Source: Seramator thermalis (lineage in GTDB: Bacteria > Bacteroidota > Bacteroidia > Bacteroidales > Dysgonomonadaceae). From it: a DNA stretch of 64,000 nt. The DNA is taken from the NCBI RefSeq assembly GCF_004138125.1, contig NZ_RXHS01000002.1:186001-250000 (forward strand), given 5' to 3'. Each line of letters opens with the position of its first letter. The first letter of the stretch is position 1. A model generated the notes under the pieces. The model had not been told where the DNA came from, made no database searches, and saw nothing but the letters and a program-made list of their open reading frames with translations. The position numbers and the translations under genes are program-made. Below are positions 47,842 to 56,624 of this stretch, in pieces.

Positions 47842-48084
47842 CTATTTTTCAATCAGTTGTTCGATGTAAATTCTGCTTTTTCGAGATTTGATGTATTGTT
47901 CCGCACTGTAAGCTTGGGAACGAGTTTGATATTCTTTCAAATAGACAAGATTCCACGGAATACCGGGTTTTGTATATGTGCTTCTACCGCTGTTGTGACG
48001 CTTCAATCGATCTTCCGGATTTCCGGTAGAACCCACGTAATATCTGTCCAATTTATTGGAATATAAAATATAAACGAAATACAT
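47842..48084 (-). CDS. GIY-YIG nuclease-domain protein, copy 1
   Basis: Small protein of 80 residues made of a single GIY-YIG nuclease fold of the UPF0213 type. Key parts: YFVYILYSN and RYYVGST (the GIY...YIG strands), the arginine/histidine helix DRLKRHN near 27-33 and the glutamate in YSAEQYIKSRK near 61. The ATG at 48084 is the start; an in-frame TTG nine codons earlier lies inside the tRNA terminator. An extra T near the 3' end changes the last residues to IEK instead of IENS or IENG. Such genes often sit next to tRNA or rRNA genes in Bacteroidota; whether they cut DNA or act in repair is unknown. Confidence 0.88.
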   Translation of the reverse strand: MYFVYILYSNKLDRYYVGSTGNPEDRLKRHNSGRSTYTKPGIPWNLVYLKEYQTRSQAYSAEQYIKSRKSRIYIEQLIEK

Positions 48085-48094
48085 GTGATGTTTT

Positions 48095-48129
48095 AAAATA
48101 AAAAAGGCCAAACACTTTACAGCGCTTGG
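48095..48129 (-). terminator. Terminator, unit 1
   Basis: Nine-bp stem with G-T pairs (48121-48129 and 48108-48116), GTAA loop and a T-rich tail on the minus strand. It is a copy of the terminator that follows tRNA-Val. Confidence 0.75.
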
Positions 48130-48141
48130 TCTTCATTTTGT

Positions 48142-48224
48142 GGGCGTTAACGGATGGAGGGACGACATTCCGAGAATCGGAATTCGAACCGCCGCCTCCT
48201 CCGATGTATCGGAGTGCTCTGAAC
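48142..48224 (-). pseudogene. Degenerate tRNA-Val-like sequence, copy 1
   Basis: Read on the plus strand, this begins like the 3' end of the real tRNA gene (GGGCGTTAACGGA against GGGCGTTGACGGA), has an insert of about 27 bases in the T-arm that is itself a hairpin (ATTCCGA GAA TCGGAAT), then resumes with TTCGAACCGCC and ends GTGCTCTGAAC like the D-arm side. The anticodon arm is replaced by CTCCGATGTATCGGAG. The acceptor and D-arm 5' half is lost. It cannot give a functional tRNA. Confidence 0.65.
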
Positions 48225-48232
48225 GATCTGTT

Positions 48233-48478
48233 TCAACTATTTTCAATCAGTTGTTCGATGTAAATTCTGCTTTTTCGAGATTTGATGTATTGTTCCGCAC
48301 TGTAAGCTTGGGAACGAGTTTGATATTCTTTCAAATAAACAAGATTCCACGGAATACCCGGTTTCGTATATGTGCTTCTACCGCTGTTGTGACGCTTCAA
48401 TCGATCTTCCAGATTTCCGGTAGAACCTACGTAATATCTGTCCAATTTATTGGAATATAAAATATAAACGAAATACAT
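48233..48478 (-). CDS. GIY-YIG nuclease-domain protein, copy 2
   Basis: The middle copy, 81 residues, starting at the ATG 48478. It differs from copy 1 by GNLED in place of GNPED and by its C-terminus (LIENS). The catalytic-type residues (the two tyrosine strands, the arginine helix and the glutamate in AEQYIK) are all kept, so selection may still act on it. It lies 394 bp from each neighbour copy and behind its own copy of the tRNA terminator; expression would depend on read-through or on an unseen promoter. Confidence 0.88.
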   Translation of the reverse strand: MYFVYILYSNKLDRYYVGSTGNLEDRLKRHNSGRSTYTKPGIPWNLVYLKEYQTRSQAYSAEQYIKSRKSRIYIEQLIENS

Positions 48479-48488
48479 GTGATGTTTT

Positions 48489-48523
48489 AAAATAAAAAAG
48501 GCCAAACACTTTACAGCGCTTGG
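48489..48523 (-). terminator. Terminator, unit 2
   Basis: Same 9-bp stem and tail as in the other units (arms 48515-48523 and 48502-48510). Confidence 0.75.
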
Positions 48524-48535
48524 TCTTCATTTTGT

Positions 48536-48618
48536 GGGCGTTGACGGATGGAGGAACGACATTCCGAGAATCGGAATTCGAATCGCCGTCCCCTCCGATG
48601 TATCGGAGTGCTCTGAAC
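48536..48618 (-). pseudogene. Degenerate tRNA-Val-like sequence, copy 2
   Basis: Second copy of the tRNA-derived piece, with GGGCGTTGACGGA identical to the real gene's 3' end, the same T-arm hairpin insert and TTCGAATCGCC in place of TTCGAACCGCC. It separates GIY-YIG copies 2 and 3. Confidence 0.65.
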
Positions 48619-48626
48619 GATCTGTT

Positions 48627-48872
48627 TTAACCATTTTCGATCAGTTGTTCGATGTAAATTCGGCTTTTTCGAGATTTGATGTATTGTTCCGCACTGTAAG
48701 CTTGGGAACGAGTTTGATATTCTTTCAAATAGACAAGATTCCACAGAATACCGGGTTTTGTATATGTGCTTCTACCGCTGTTGTGACGCTTCAATCGATC
48801 TTCCGGATTTCCGGTAGAACCCACGTAATACTTGTCCAATTTATTGGAATATAAAATATAAACGAAATACAT
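48627..48872 (-). CDS. GIY-YIG nuclease-domain protein, copy 3 (next to tRNA-Val)
   Basis: Copy nearest to the intact tRNA gene, 81 residues, ATG at 48872. It differs from copy 1 at KLDKYY (for KLDRYY) and GILWN (for GIPWN) and ends in LIENG. All domain hallmarks are present. It begins 10 bases past the tRNA-Val terminator tail. As it is the only copy joined to an intact tRNA gene, it is probably closest to the original arrangement. Confidence 0.88.
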   Translation of the reverse strand: MYFVYILYSNKLDKYYVGSTGNPEDRLKRHNSGRSTYTKPGILWNLVYLKEYQTRSQAYSAEQYIKSRKSRIYIEQLIENG

Positions 48873-48882
48873 GTGATGTTTT

Positions 48883-48917
48883 AAAATAAAAAAGGCCAAA
48901 CACTTTACAGCGCTTGG
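48883..48917 (-). terminator. tRNA-Val terminator
   Basis: Nine-bp stem (48909-48917 with 48896-48904, two G-T pairs), GTAA tetraloop and CCTTTTTTATTTT tail on the minus strand, 13 bases after the tRNA 3' end. Confidence 0.8.
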
Positions 48918-48929
48918 TCTTCATTTTGT

Positions 48930-49003
48930 GGGCGTTGACGGATTCGAACCGCCGACCCTCTGCTTGTAAGGCAGATGCTCTGAACCAGCTGAGCTAAACG
49001 CCC
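48930..49003 (-). tRNA. tRNA-Val (anticodon UAC)
   Basis: A full 74-base cloverleaf on the minus strand. The acceptor arms GGGCGTT and AACGCCC pair perfectly; the D-arm is GCTC...GAGC; the anticodon stem TCTGC/GCAGA encloses the loop CTTACAA with anticodon TAC; the T-arm GGCGG TTCGAAT CCGTC is standard apart from one G-T pair. CCA is not encoded. It has a full-consensus promoter at 49061-49092 and a terminator downstream. Confidence 0.97.
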
Positions 49004-49007
49004 GATT

Positions 49008-49148
49008 TATCTTTGCCTTTTGTTGCCCTCGCTTGGAGCATATTTTCCGGAAAAGCGATGCAAAGATAAGAGGTTTTTTTTTTCGATGCAAAAAAAATCA
49101 AATATTTTTCGTAAAATTTTTCAGAGACTATATTTATGATTAATTTTG
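49008..49148 (+). promoter_or_regulatory. Candidate purB promoters (TATCTTTG and TAATTTTG)
   Basis: Two plus-strand TAnnTTTG matches, TATCTTTG at 49008-49015 and TAATTTTG at 49141-49148, could drive purB (ATG at 49278). Neither has a good -33 box. The first forms a 10-bp perfect inverted repeat with the tRNA -7 element. Confidence 0.35.
49061..49092 (-). promoter_or_regulatory. tRNA-Val promoter (TTTG / TATCTTTG)
   Basis: On the minus strand TTTG (49092-49089) and TATCTTTG (49068-49061) are 20 bases apart, a full match to the Bacteroidota consensus, about 58 bases before the tRNA 5' end. Confidence 0.6.
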
Positions 49149-49277
49149 TGGTTTGAAAAATGACTTGTATCGAACAGATTAACACGATTGAAGTAAAGTC
49201 ATTCGAAATCGTTTACTATGTGAAGAATTTTTTTGGAAAATCGATTTTCTTCTTATCGTTTAATGTGCTTTTTTTAG

Positions 49278-50621
49278 ATGAAACTTAACGAACTGAACGC
49301 TATATCTCCCATCGACGGCCGTTACAGAGAAAAAACCGACGAACTGTCGTCCTTTTTCTCTGAATTTGCGTTGATCAAATATCGGGTAATGGTAGAAGTG
49401 AAATACTTTATCGCCCTATACGAATTGAACCTGCCTCCATTGCAAGGGATGAACGAAGGAGATAAGACCCGATTGCACGAAATCATCGATAACTTCGACG
49501 AAAAAGATGCCCGGCGCATCAAGGATATCGAAAAGACGACCAATCACGACGTGAAAGCGGTAGAATATTTTCTGAAAGAAAAATTCGATACGTTGGGACT
49601 CTCTGCTTACAAGGAATTTATCCATTTTGGGCTCACTTCGCAGGATATCAACAATACGGCTTTCCCGATGATGTGGCGCGACGCACTTCAACAGGTTTAT
49701 ATTCCGCAACTCGAGGCTTTGGCTCAATTGCTCGAAAAATATGCCGAAGAGTGGAAAGATATTCCGATGCTGGCTCATACGCACGGACAGCCTGCATCAC
49801 CCACCCGCTTGGGAAAGGAAATCGAGGTTTTTGCCTACCGCCTGCGAAATCAGATAGAGCCATTGAAGCACATTCCGGCAAAGGGAAAATTTGGAGGAGC
49901 AACGGGCAATTTTAATGCACATCACGTAGCTTATCCCGCTATCGACTGGGCAGCGTTTGCAAACAAATTTCTGGCCGAAAAACTGGATTTGAGTCGTGAA
50001 GCTTTTACCACACAAATATCCAACTACGATGCATTGTCCGCTTCGTGCGATGCTCTCAAGCGCATCAACACTATTCTTATCGACTTGTGTCGGGATATGT
50101 GGCAATACATTTCGATGGAATATTTCAAACAAAAAATCAAGGAAGGCGAAGTCGGTTCTTCGGCGATGCCTCACAAAGTGAATCCCATCGATTTTGAAAA
50201 TGCCGAAGGCAATCTGGGAATGGCGAATGCCATGCTCGAACATCTGGCTGCCAAATTACCGGTGTCGCGCCTGCAACGCGACCTGACCGATTCAACCGTT
50301 ATTCGCAATATTGGTATGCCTCTGGCTTATGGATTAATTGCGCTAAAAAGCACAACAAAAGGGCTCAATAAATTGTTATTAAACAGGGAAGCTATCGATC
50401 GCGACCTCGAAAACAATTGGGCGGTTGTTGCCGAAGGCATTCAAACGATTTTGCGGAGAGAAGGCTATCCCAAACCCTATGAAGCTTTGAAAGAACTGAC
50501 GCGTACAAATCAACATGTTACCAAAGAGAGCATTTCGCAATTTATCGATACATTGAATGTTTCGGAAGATATTAAAAATGAATTGAAAGCTATTACGCCA
50601 CAGAACTATACAGGAATTTAA
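49278..50621 (+). CDS. purB: Adenylosuccinate lyase
   Basis: Acts twice in purine synthesis, releasing fumarate from SAICAR and from adenylosuccinate; 447 residues, of the E. coli PurB type. The N-terminus ELNAISPIDGRYREK is the subfamily start; TTNHDVKAVEYFLKE near 87-101, HFGLTSQDINNTA near 116-128, HTHGQPASPTRLGKE near 168-182 and the fumarase/aspartase signature SSAMPHKVNPIDFENAEGN near 294-312 contain the catalytic histidine and serine. The gene stands alone, divergent from tRNA-Val. Confidence 0.97.
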   Translation: MKLNELNAISPIDGRYREKTDELSSFFSEFALIKYRVMVEVKYFIALYELNLPPLQGMNEGDKTRLHEIIDNFDEKDARRIKDIEKTTNHDVKAVEYFLKEKFDTLGLSAYKEFIHFGLTSQDINNTAFPMMWRDALQQVYIPQLEALAQLLEKYAEEWKDIPMLAHTHGQPASPTRLGKEIEVFAYRLRNQIEPLKHIPAKGKFGGATGNFNAHHVAYPAIDWAAFANKFLAEKLDLSREAFTTQISNYDALSASCDALKRINTILIDLCRDMWQYISMEYFKQKIKEGEVGSSAMPHKVNPIDFENAEGNLGMANAMLEHLAAKLPVSRLQRDLTDSTVIRNIGMPLAYGLIALKSTTKGLNKLLLNREAIDRDLENNWAVVAEGIQTILRREGYPKPYEALKELTRTNQHVTKESISQFIDTLNVSEDIKNELKAITPQNYTGI

Positions 50622-50766
50622 CGATAAATTCCGATTATTTTTTGAGTTTAAATATTAAAAAGGAAAAAGTTATTTATCACATCACAGCAGCAAATAATGC
50701 TGATTTATTGTTTTTAGGTTAAAGGAATTAATAACGCCGTGAGGTTTAAAAATTTTTGAGAAAAAA

Positions 50767-51912
50767 ATGACAAACAACAACGAAGAACCGCGCCCAAGAC
50801 GAATTTACAACAGCGCGAACAATGAGAGACACGTTTCTTCTAACAGACAAAATTACAACGACAGAAGAACACAAAACGACGGATCGGATGACAGTTATTC
50901 GAGCCGCGAAAGGGGATTTCGTCCATCTCCAAACGAATATCGTCCGAGATATTCGGGTGTCAACAACGAAAATGAAGAGGGAGCCAAAAAACGCCGCCCA
51001 CGTGTCGGCGAAAGAATCAATCAGCCGGCAGGTCGCGATTATGCGAATAATAACAACCAAAACCGCTATTCAGGAAATGGAGGTTACCGCAATCAATCCA
51101 CACAAGGGCAATACAAGAGTCAGGGGAATATTCCTCTCAAGAAAAAGAAAAAACCCTTCAAACAAATTAAGTATAAGGAAAACGCCGATCCCAATGCACC
51201 TATCCGTCTGAATAAATATTTGGCGAATGCCGGCGTATGCTCGCGACGCGAAGCCGACGAATTTATACAGGCAGGTGTGGTGAAAGTGAACGGACAGGTG
51301 GTTACGGAACTTGGAACCAAAATTACCCGTTCCGATGAAGTGATGTTTCATGATCAGCCGGTGAAGCTCGAAAGCAAGGTGTATGTGCTGCTCAACAAGC
51401 CCAAAGGGTTTGTGACCACAACCGACGATCCCGAAAATCGCAAAACCGTGATGGAGTTGGTGAAGAGTGCGTGCTCCGAAAGAATTTATCCGGTCGGCCG
51501 CCTCGACCGTTCAACCACCGGCGTACTGTTGCTCACAAATGATGGCGACTTGGCTTCGAAATTAACACATCCCAAATACGAAAAGCGTAAGATTTATCAG
51601 GTTTGGCTCGACAAACCGGTATCGATGGAGCACATGCAGGCTATAGCCGACGGCATCGAACTCGAGGATGGAGAAATTCATGCCGATGCCATCAGCTACG
51701 TTTCGGAAGAAGATCTCTCGCAGGTAGGTATCGAAATTCATTCCGGAAAAAACAGGGTTGTTCGACGCATTTTCGAGAAGCTCGGTTATCATGTTCTCAA
51801 ACTCGATCGCGTATATTTTGCCGGATTAACCAAGAAAAATCTTGCTCGTGGCAAATGGCGCTACCTGACAGAAAAAGAAGTGAACATGCTCCGTATGGGA
51901 ATTTTCGATTAA
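50767..51912 (+). CDS. rluB: 23S rRNA pseudouridine synthase (RluB/RsuA family) with basic N-terminal tail
   Basis: Pseudouridine synthase of 381 residues. The conserved part starts near 141: S4 RNA-binding domain (LNKYLANAGVCSRREADEF), then the catalytic domain with D247 in GRLDRSTTG, LTNDGDLASKLTHP and HSGKNRVVRRIFEKLGY. The first 135 residues are an unusual disordered tail rich in Asn, Arg, Tyr, Gly and Gln (RRIYNSANNERHVSSN, NNNNQNRYSGNGGYRNQS), ending in a lysine-rich stretch (KKKKKPFKQIKYK). Long basic tails are found in Bacteroidota RluB proteins. The target is probably 23S rRNA, but RluF or RsuA cannot be ruled out. Confidence 0.9.
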   Translation: MTNNNEEPRPRRIYNSANNERHVSSNRQNYNDRRTQNDGSDDSYSSRERGFRPSPNEYRPRYSGVNNENEEGAKKRRPRVGERINQPAGRDYANNNNQNRYSGNGGYRNQSTQGQYKSQGNIPLKKKKKPFKQIKYKENADPNAPIRLNKYLANAGVCSRREADEFIQAGVVKVNGQVVTELGTKITRSDEVMFHDQPVKLESKVYVLLNKPKGFVTTTDDPENRKTVMELVKSACSERIYPVGRLDRSTTGVLLLTNDGDLASKLTHPKYEKRKIYQVWLDKPVSMEHMQAIADGIELEDGEIHADAISYVSEEDLSQVGIEIHSGKNRVVRRIFEKLGYHVLKLDRVYFAGLTKKNLARGKWRYLTEKEVNMLRMGIFD

Positions 51913-51920
51913 ACTTTTGT

Positions 51921-51953
51921 TGCCAAGCCCGATAGTGATAGTCGGGCTTGGCA
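51921..51953 (+). terminator. 12-bp perfect hairpin after rluB
   Basis: TGCCAAGCCCGA (51921-51932) and its exact complement (51942-51953) with a 9-base loop lie between rluB and asnS. There is no T-run after either arm, so it may be a weak or factor-assisted terminator or an mRNA-protecting structure. Confidence 0.5.
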
Positions 51954-51969
51954 CGCTATATTACACGAT

Positions 51970-53367
51970 ATGAAACAACTAAAAAGGACAAAGATTTCGG
52001 AAGCTCTAAAGCTCAACACATTCGGAAAAGAAATAAACGTTAAAGGTTGGGTGCGAACCCGCAGAGGAAACAAAAACGTGAGTTTTGTCGCTTTGAACGA
52101 CGGATCGACCATTCAGAACATCCAAATTGTCATCGATAACGAAAAATTTGGCGAATCGTTTCTCAAACCGATTACTACCGGTGCATGCATCAACGTGAAC
52201 GGACTGTTGGTGGAATCGCAGGGACAAGGTCAATCGGTGGAAATTCAAGCTGCCGAAATCGAAATTTTCGGTACGGCCGATCCTGCTTCCTATCCATTGC
52301 AGAAGAAAGGTCATTCCCTCGAGTTCCTTCGCGAAATTGCTTATTTGCGTCCACGCACAAACACGTTCGGTGCAGTTTTCAGAATTCGTCATCACATGGC
52401 CTATGCCATCCATAAATATTTTAACGATCGCGGATTTTATTATTTCCATACGCCACTTATTACTGCCTCCGATGCCGAAGGTGCCGGCGCCATGTTTGAG
52501 GTAACTACGCTCGATCTCAACAATCCGCCACGAACCGAGGATGGAAAAATAGATTATTCGCAAGATTTTTTCGGACGTCAGACCAATCTCACCGTTTCGG
52601 GACAATTGGAAGGCGAATTGGGAGCTATGGCTTTGGGGGCAATCTATACTTTTGGGCCTACTTTTCGTGCCGAAAATTCCAATACGCCACGACACCTGGC
52701 CGAATTTTGGATGATTGAACCCGAAGTAGCCTTCAACGACATCAACGATAATATGGATTTGGCAGAAGATTTTCTGAAATACCTCATCCGTTATGCGTTG
52801 GACAATTGCAGGGAAGACATCGAGTTTTTGGCCAAAATGTATGATAACGAACTGATCGATCGTCTGAATTTTGTGGTTGACAACAACTTTATCCGCCTCA
52901 CCTATGCCGAAGGCATTAAGATATTGGAAGAATCGGGTGAAAAATTCGAATTTCCCGTTCATTGGGGAACCGATCTGCAATCGGAGCACGAACGCTACCT
53001 GGTGGAAAAACATTTTAAATGTCCGGTCATCCTGACCGATTATCCCAAAGAAATCAAATCGTTCTATATGAAACAGAACGATGACGGCAAGACAGTACGC
53101 GCTATGGATGTGCTGTTCCCGAAAATCGGTGAAATTATCGGTGGAAGCGAACGCGAAGCCGACTACGATAAATTGATGAATCGGGTCAAGGAATTGGGTA
53201 TGAATGCCGAGCCGATCTGGTGGTATATCGAAACGCGCAAATTCGGTACAGCGCCTCATGCCGGATTCGGACTTGGATTCGAACGCCTGATGCTGTTTGT
53301 AACAGGAATGACCAATATTCGCGATGTGATTCCTTTCCCGCGCACACCCAACAATGCCGAATTTTGA
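51970..53367 (+). CDS. asnS: Asparaginyl-tRNA synthetase
   Basis: Class IIb synthetase that charges tRNA-Asn; 465 residues, like E. coli AsnS. An N-terminal OB-fold anticodon-binding domain ([23 protein letters not shown] near 25-47, quoted as a region) is followed by the class II core: motif 2 [21 protein letters not shown] (region 228-248) and motif 3 [15 protein letters not shown] near 434-448. The AsnS-type ending [18 protein letters not shown] is intact. Having AsnS means asparaginyl-tRNA need not be made by a GatCAB amidotransferase. Confidence 0.97.
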   Translation: MKQLKRTKISEALKLNTFGKEINVKGWVRTRRGNKNVSFVALNDGSTIQNIQIVIDNEKFGESFLKPITTGACINVNGLLVESQGQGQSVEIQAAEIEIFGTADPASYPLQKKGHSLEFLREIAYLRPRTNTFGAVFRIRHHMAYAIHKYFNDRGFYYFHTPLITASDAEGAGAMFEVTTLDLNNPPRTEDGKIDYSQDFFGRQTNLTVSGQLEGELGAMALGAIYTFGPTFRAENSNTPRHLAEFWMIEPEVAFNDINDNMDLAEDFLKYLIRYALDNCREDIEFLAKMYDNELIDRLNFVVDNNFIRLTYAEGIKILEESGEKFEFPVHWGTDLQSEHERYLVEKHFKCPVILTDYPKEIKSFYMKQNDDGKTVRAMDVLFPKIGEIIGGSEREADYDKLMNRVKELGMNAEPIWWYIETRKFGTAPHAGFGLGFERLMLFVTGMTNIRDVIPFPRTPNNAEF

Positions 53368-53413
53368 TTTCACAACTTTAATTTCGACAGAAAACAGAAA
53401 GCAACGCTACTGA

Positions 53414-55201
53414 ATGAAAAATATACGCAACTTCTGCATTATCGCACACATCGATCATGGCAAGAGCACGCTGGCCGATCGTTTGCTGGAATATACGCAC
53501 ACGATTGACAGTAAGGATCTGAAGGATCAGGTGCTCGACAACATGGATCTGGAGCGCGAACGCGGAATTACGATCAAGAGCCATGCCATACAGATGGAGT
53601 ACGAATTCGAAGGCGAAAAGTACATCCTGAATCTGATAGACACTCCGGGACACGTAGATTTTTCGTATGAGGTATCGCGTTCGATTGCCGCCTGCGAAGG
53701 TGCTCTGCTCGTTGTGGATGCAGCGCAGGGCATTCAGGCCCAAACCATCTCAAACGTGTATATGGCCATCGAACACGATTTGGAAATTATACCTGTTCTC
53801 AACAAGATAGATTTGGACAGTGCCATGCCCGACGAAGTGGAGGATCAGATTGTACAACTGTTGGGCTGCGATCGAAGCGAGATTATCCGCGCAAGCGGAA
53901 AAACCGGACAGGGTGTGGAGGAAATTCTTCAAACAATCGTTCGTCGTGTTCCACCTCCGGCAGGCGATCCCGATGCACCCCTGCAAGCACTGATTTTCGA
54001 TTCGGTTTTCAATCCTTTCCGTGGAATCATCGCTTACTTCAAAATCGTTAACGGCAGCATTGGTAAAGGTGAATTGGTGAAATTTGTCGCAACCGGCAAA
54101 GAGTACGAAGCCGATGAGGTGGGGGTGCTCAAACTCGATATGCTCCCACGTGATCGTGTGGAATGCGGCGATGTGGGCTATATCATTTCGGGAATCAAAA
54201 CCTCGAAAGAGGTAAAAGTGGGCGACACCATTACACACGTCAAACGTCCATGCGACAAAGCAATTTCCGGTTTCGAAGAAGTGAAACCCATGGTGTTTGC
54301 GGGCGTTTATCCCATCGAATCGGAAGATTTCGAAAACCTGCGTTCCTCCCTCGAAAAACTGCAGCTGAACGATGCCTCGCTGACCTTCCAGCCCGAATCG
54401 TCGGTGGCATTGGGCTTCGGCTTCAGATGCGGCTTTCTTGGATTGTTGCACATGGAAATCGTTCAGGAACGATTGGAACGCGAATTCAACATGGACGTAA
54501 TCACCACCGTTCCAAACGTTTCGTACCGAGTTTACGACAAAAAAGGGAATATGAAGGAGGTGCACAATCCGGCCGGACTTCCCGATCCCACACTTATCGA
54601 GCGCATCGAAGAGCCGTTTATCCGCTCATCTATCATCACCAACACCGCGTATATCGGCCCTATCATGACACTTTGTCTCGGCAAACGCGGCGTTCTGATC
54701 AAACAGGAATATATTTCGGGCGATCGCGTCGAAATCATTTTCGATCTGCCGTTAGGCGAAATCGTGATCGATTTTTACGACAAACTCAAAAGCATTTCTA
54801 AAGGTTATGCTTCGTTCGACTATCACATGCACGATTTTCGTCCCTCGAAACTGGTGAAACTCGATATTCTGCTCAACGGCGAACCGGTAGATGCCCTTTC
54901 CACACTGACGCATATCGATAACGCCCAGACTTTCGGACGAAGGATGTGCGAAAAACTGAAGGAACTGATTCCCCGTCAACAATTCGATATAGCCATCCAA
55001 GCAGCCATCGGGGCAAAAATTATCGCTCGCGAAACGGTGAAGGCCGTCCGCAAGGATGTTACGGCAAAATGTTATGGTGGTGATATTTCGCGTAAGCGAA
55101 AATTGCTCGAAAAACAAAAGGAGGGCAAAAAGCGGATGAAGCAAATCGGCAACGTGGAGGTTCCTCAAAAGGCATTCCTTGCTGTTCTGAAACTTGACTA
55201 A
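53414..55201 (+). CDS. lepA: Elongation factor 4 (LepA)
   Basis: Ribosome-bound GTPase that acts in translation or ribosome assembly; 595 residues, near the typical 599. G1 loop AHIDHGKST at about 10-18, G2 RGITIKS, G3 [11 protein letters not shown] near 76-86 and G4 NKIDLDSA near 130-137; then domain II, EF-G-like domains III and V, and the LepA-specific C-terminal domain ([20 protein letters not shown] near 540-559, [21 protein letters not shown]). A strong hairpin terminator follows 20 bases after the stop. Confidence 0.97.
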   Translation: MKNIRNFCIIAHIDHGKSTLADRLLEYTHTIDSKDLKDQVLDNMDLERERGITIKSHAIQMEYEFEGEKYILNLIDTPGHVDFSYEVSRSIAACEGALLVVDAAQGIQAQTISNVYMAIEHDLEIIPVLNKIDLDSAMPDEVEDQIVQLLGCDRSEIIRASGKTGQGVEEILQTIVRRVPPPAGDPDAPLQALIFDSVFNPFRGIIAYFKIVNGSIGKGELVKFVATGKEYEADEVGVLKLDMLPRDRVECGDVGYIISGIKTSKEVKVGDTITHVKRPCDKAISGFEEVKPMVFAGVYPIESEDFENLRSSLEKLQLNDASLTFQPESSVALGFGFRCGFLGLLHMEIVQERLEREFNMDVITTVPNVSYRVYDKKGNMKEVHNPAGLPDPTLIERIEEPFIRSSIITNTAYIGPIMTLCLGKRGVLIKQEYISGDRVEIIFDLPLGEIVIDFYDKLKSISKGYASFDYHMHDFRPSKLVKLDILLNGEPVDALSTLTHIDNAQTFGRRMCEKLKELIPRQQFDIAIQAAIGAKIIARETVKAVRKDVTAKCYGGDISRKRKLLEKQKEGKKRMKQIGNVEVPQKAFLAVLKLD

Positions 55202-55221
55202 GTAAATCGATTTATACAACG

Positions 55222-55254
55222 AAAGACGTTTTCATATCCGAAAACGTCTTTGTT
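55222..55254 (+). terminator. lepA terminator
   Basis: Perfect 12-bp stem (55222-55233 with 55240-55251, AAAGACGTTTTC type), 6-base loop and TTTGTT tail. Confidence 0.8.
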
Positions 55255-55438
55255 GGTATACAGACATTTTTCATGTGGTTGAGGTCGATTTCTTTTGAGT
55301 GAGTTCACTATTGTTTATACATCTGTCATTATTTTGAATTACCCCGGATGTTTCTTACACATGAAGATTTACAGAAGCTGATGTTGATAATCTGTTCATT
55401 TCTTGTTTAAAAGTTGTTTATATCTATTTGCCGAAATA

Positions 55439-55471
55439 TTTGTTTTTTAGTCGTCCTGTCTATTATATTTG
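55439..55471 (+). promoter_or_regulatory. Promoter of the ORF-free unit (TTTG / TATATTTG)
   Basis: TTTG at 55439-55442 and TATATTTG at 55464-55471, 21 bases apart, match both Bacteroidota elements in full. No intact gene follows for over 1 kb. Confidence 0.5.
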
Positions 55472-55678
55472 CAAAACCAACATCGAACAAATATAAGTAC
55501 AAGGAGTACAAAATATTTAGGAGTTCATTGACATTTTGTGCAGGATTTAAAAAAGAACACCCGTCCGTTTAATAAGTTAAGCGGTCTTGAGTAAAACAAT
55601 TCTTGAGATGCTTCGAGTCTTTTTCAACGGAAATATCCTATTTTTGTTGTCATCGATAAGGCGGTGTTCAGAGGTATT

Positions 55679-56560
55679 ATGAAAAAAGTCTTTGACGATT
55701 GCGATCACTCTATTTTATTTTTCCTATCCGAACCGACGGGATAGTAAAACAGAGCAACAAGTTGTTGTCGATAAATTTGTTCAGCAGGAAAGGATCGATG
55801 AGGATTTGAGTTTAAAAAACCAAAAATTGGAGAAGTCCGAATGTTTGGACTGATGTCTAACGCATCTGGTCTCAAACAAAGATTTGGTTATACGATAATT
55901 CTCGTTTATTCCTTGAGGGGTATTCGAACGGAAAAGTATTTTTTTCGTAGCAGGTAAACAGGAACAGATCGGAATGTGGGTTTTCGAACATAACTTGCAA
56001 GAATTGAGTGATAAAAAAAGAGTTTACTCTCTTATAATAAATCGATTATCAAGTTCGAGCAAGTGTGTCCGGCGAAAATCATTCTCCTGCAAAATATCCT
56101 TTTGCAACGAGAGCCATTTTGGTGAAACATGATTGTGCTGCTAAAATCGACCAGTCAGTTATTTTGCAGATAAACTGCAAAGTTGTTCCGTTGAAAGTTT
56201 TTCCGTTATCTCTCGTGTTTCTAAGTCGTGTGATGGTATGAATCATGTATCTTGTTGAAAGATATACTTATTCTGACCTTTGCGACCGAGTCTTGAATAC
56301 CAGATTCTGCTTCACAAGTTGAATTTCCTTTTCAGACGAAAACTGTTAACCCAATTACAGTTTGACGTATGAGATTCAAATTACTTCTTAGGGTAACACG
56401 AACAGGCTCGAAACTGTTTTTGAGACGTTAAGAAGTTTTCATCTTCTGAAGTATCGACTCGAAAAAACGAGGTGTTGAAATTTTCATAATTTCAATATAT
56501 CGTTAGAAACAAAATTTGCGAACAAATTACTCTCATTTCATATATACACTCGTCTTGTAC
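55679..56560 (+). pseudogene. Probable decayed gene for a secreted protein
   Basis: ATG AAA AAA at 55679 followed, after a one-base slip at an A-run, by the signal-like SLTIAITLFYFSYPN and then DSKTEQQVVVDKFVQQ up to a stop at 55851. Protein-like stretches continue in other frames: KIWLYDNSRLFLEGYSNGK (about 55880-55935), then, past a T-run at 55939, VAGKQEQIGMWVFEHNLQEL, and further on SGENHSPAKYPFATRAILVK. The breaks at homopolymer runs look like accumulated frameshifts. I do not recognise the family. Neighbouring genes with similar runs are intact, so sequencing error is less likely than decay. Confidence 0.4.
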
Positions 56561-56586
56561 AAGAATCTTTGAACTCCTTCCTATAA

Positions 56587-56624
56587 GCAAAAAGCCGGAC
56601 TTTTTAATAAGTCCGGCTTTTTGC
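56587..56624. terminator. Bidirectional terminator
   Basis: Perfect 14-bp stem (56587-56600 and 56611-56624, core AAAAAGCCGGAC) with T-runs on both strands. It ends the ORF-free unit on the plus strand and the sigma-factor gene on the minus strand. Confidence 0.88.

Larger units (their letters stand above)
47811..48929 (-). repeat. Tandem array of ~394-bp units, each with a GIY-YIG gene
   Basis: The sequence GTATCGGAGTGCTCTGAAC recurs at 47811, 48206 and 48600, and the terminator stems recur at exactly 394-bp intervals. Each unit holds, read on the minus strand, a hairpin terminator, a GIY-YIG gene and the start of a tRNA-like piece; the third unit is joined to the intact tRNA-Val gene instead. 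Units are almost identical, with scattered single-base changes and one extra T in the first unit, so the duplications are fairly recent. Confidence 0.93.

Noticed and set aside
52006-53373. Open frame of 455 codons on the minus strand opposite asnS
   Set aside because: Antisense shadow of a complete synthetase gene; no recognisable motifs or start signals.
55838-55965. Small plus-strand frame starting at ATG near 55841
   Set aside because: About 40 codons with no features; the overlapping traces of a broken longer gene explain this stretch better.
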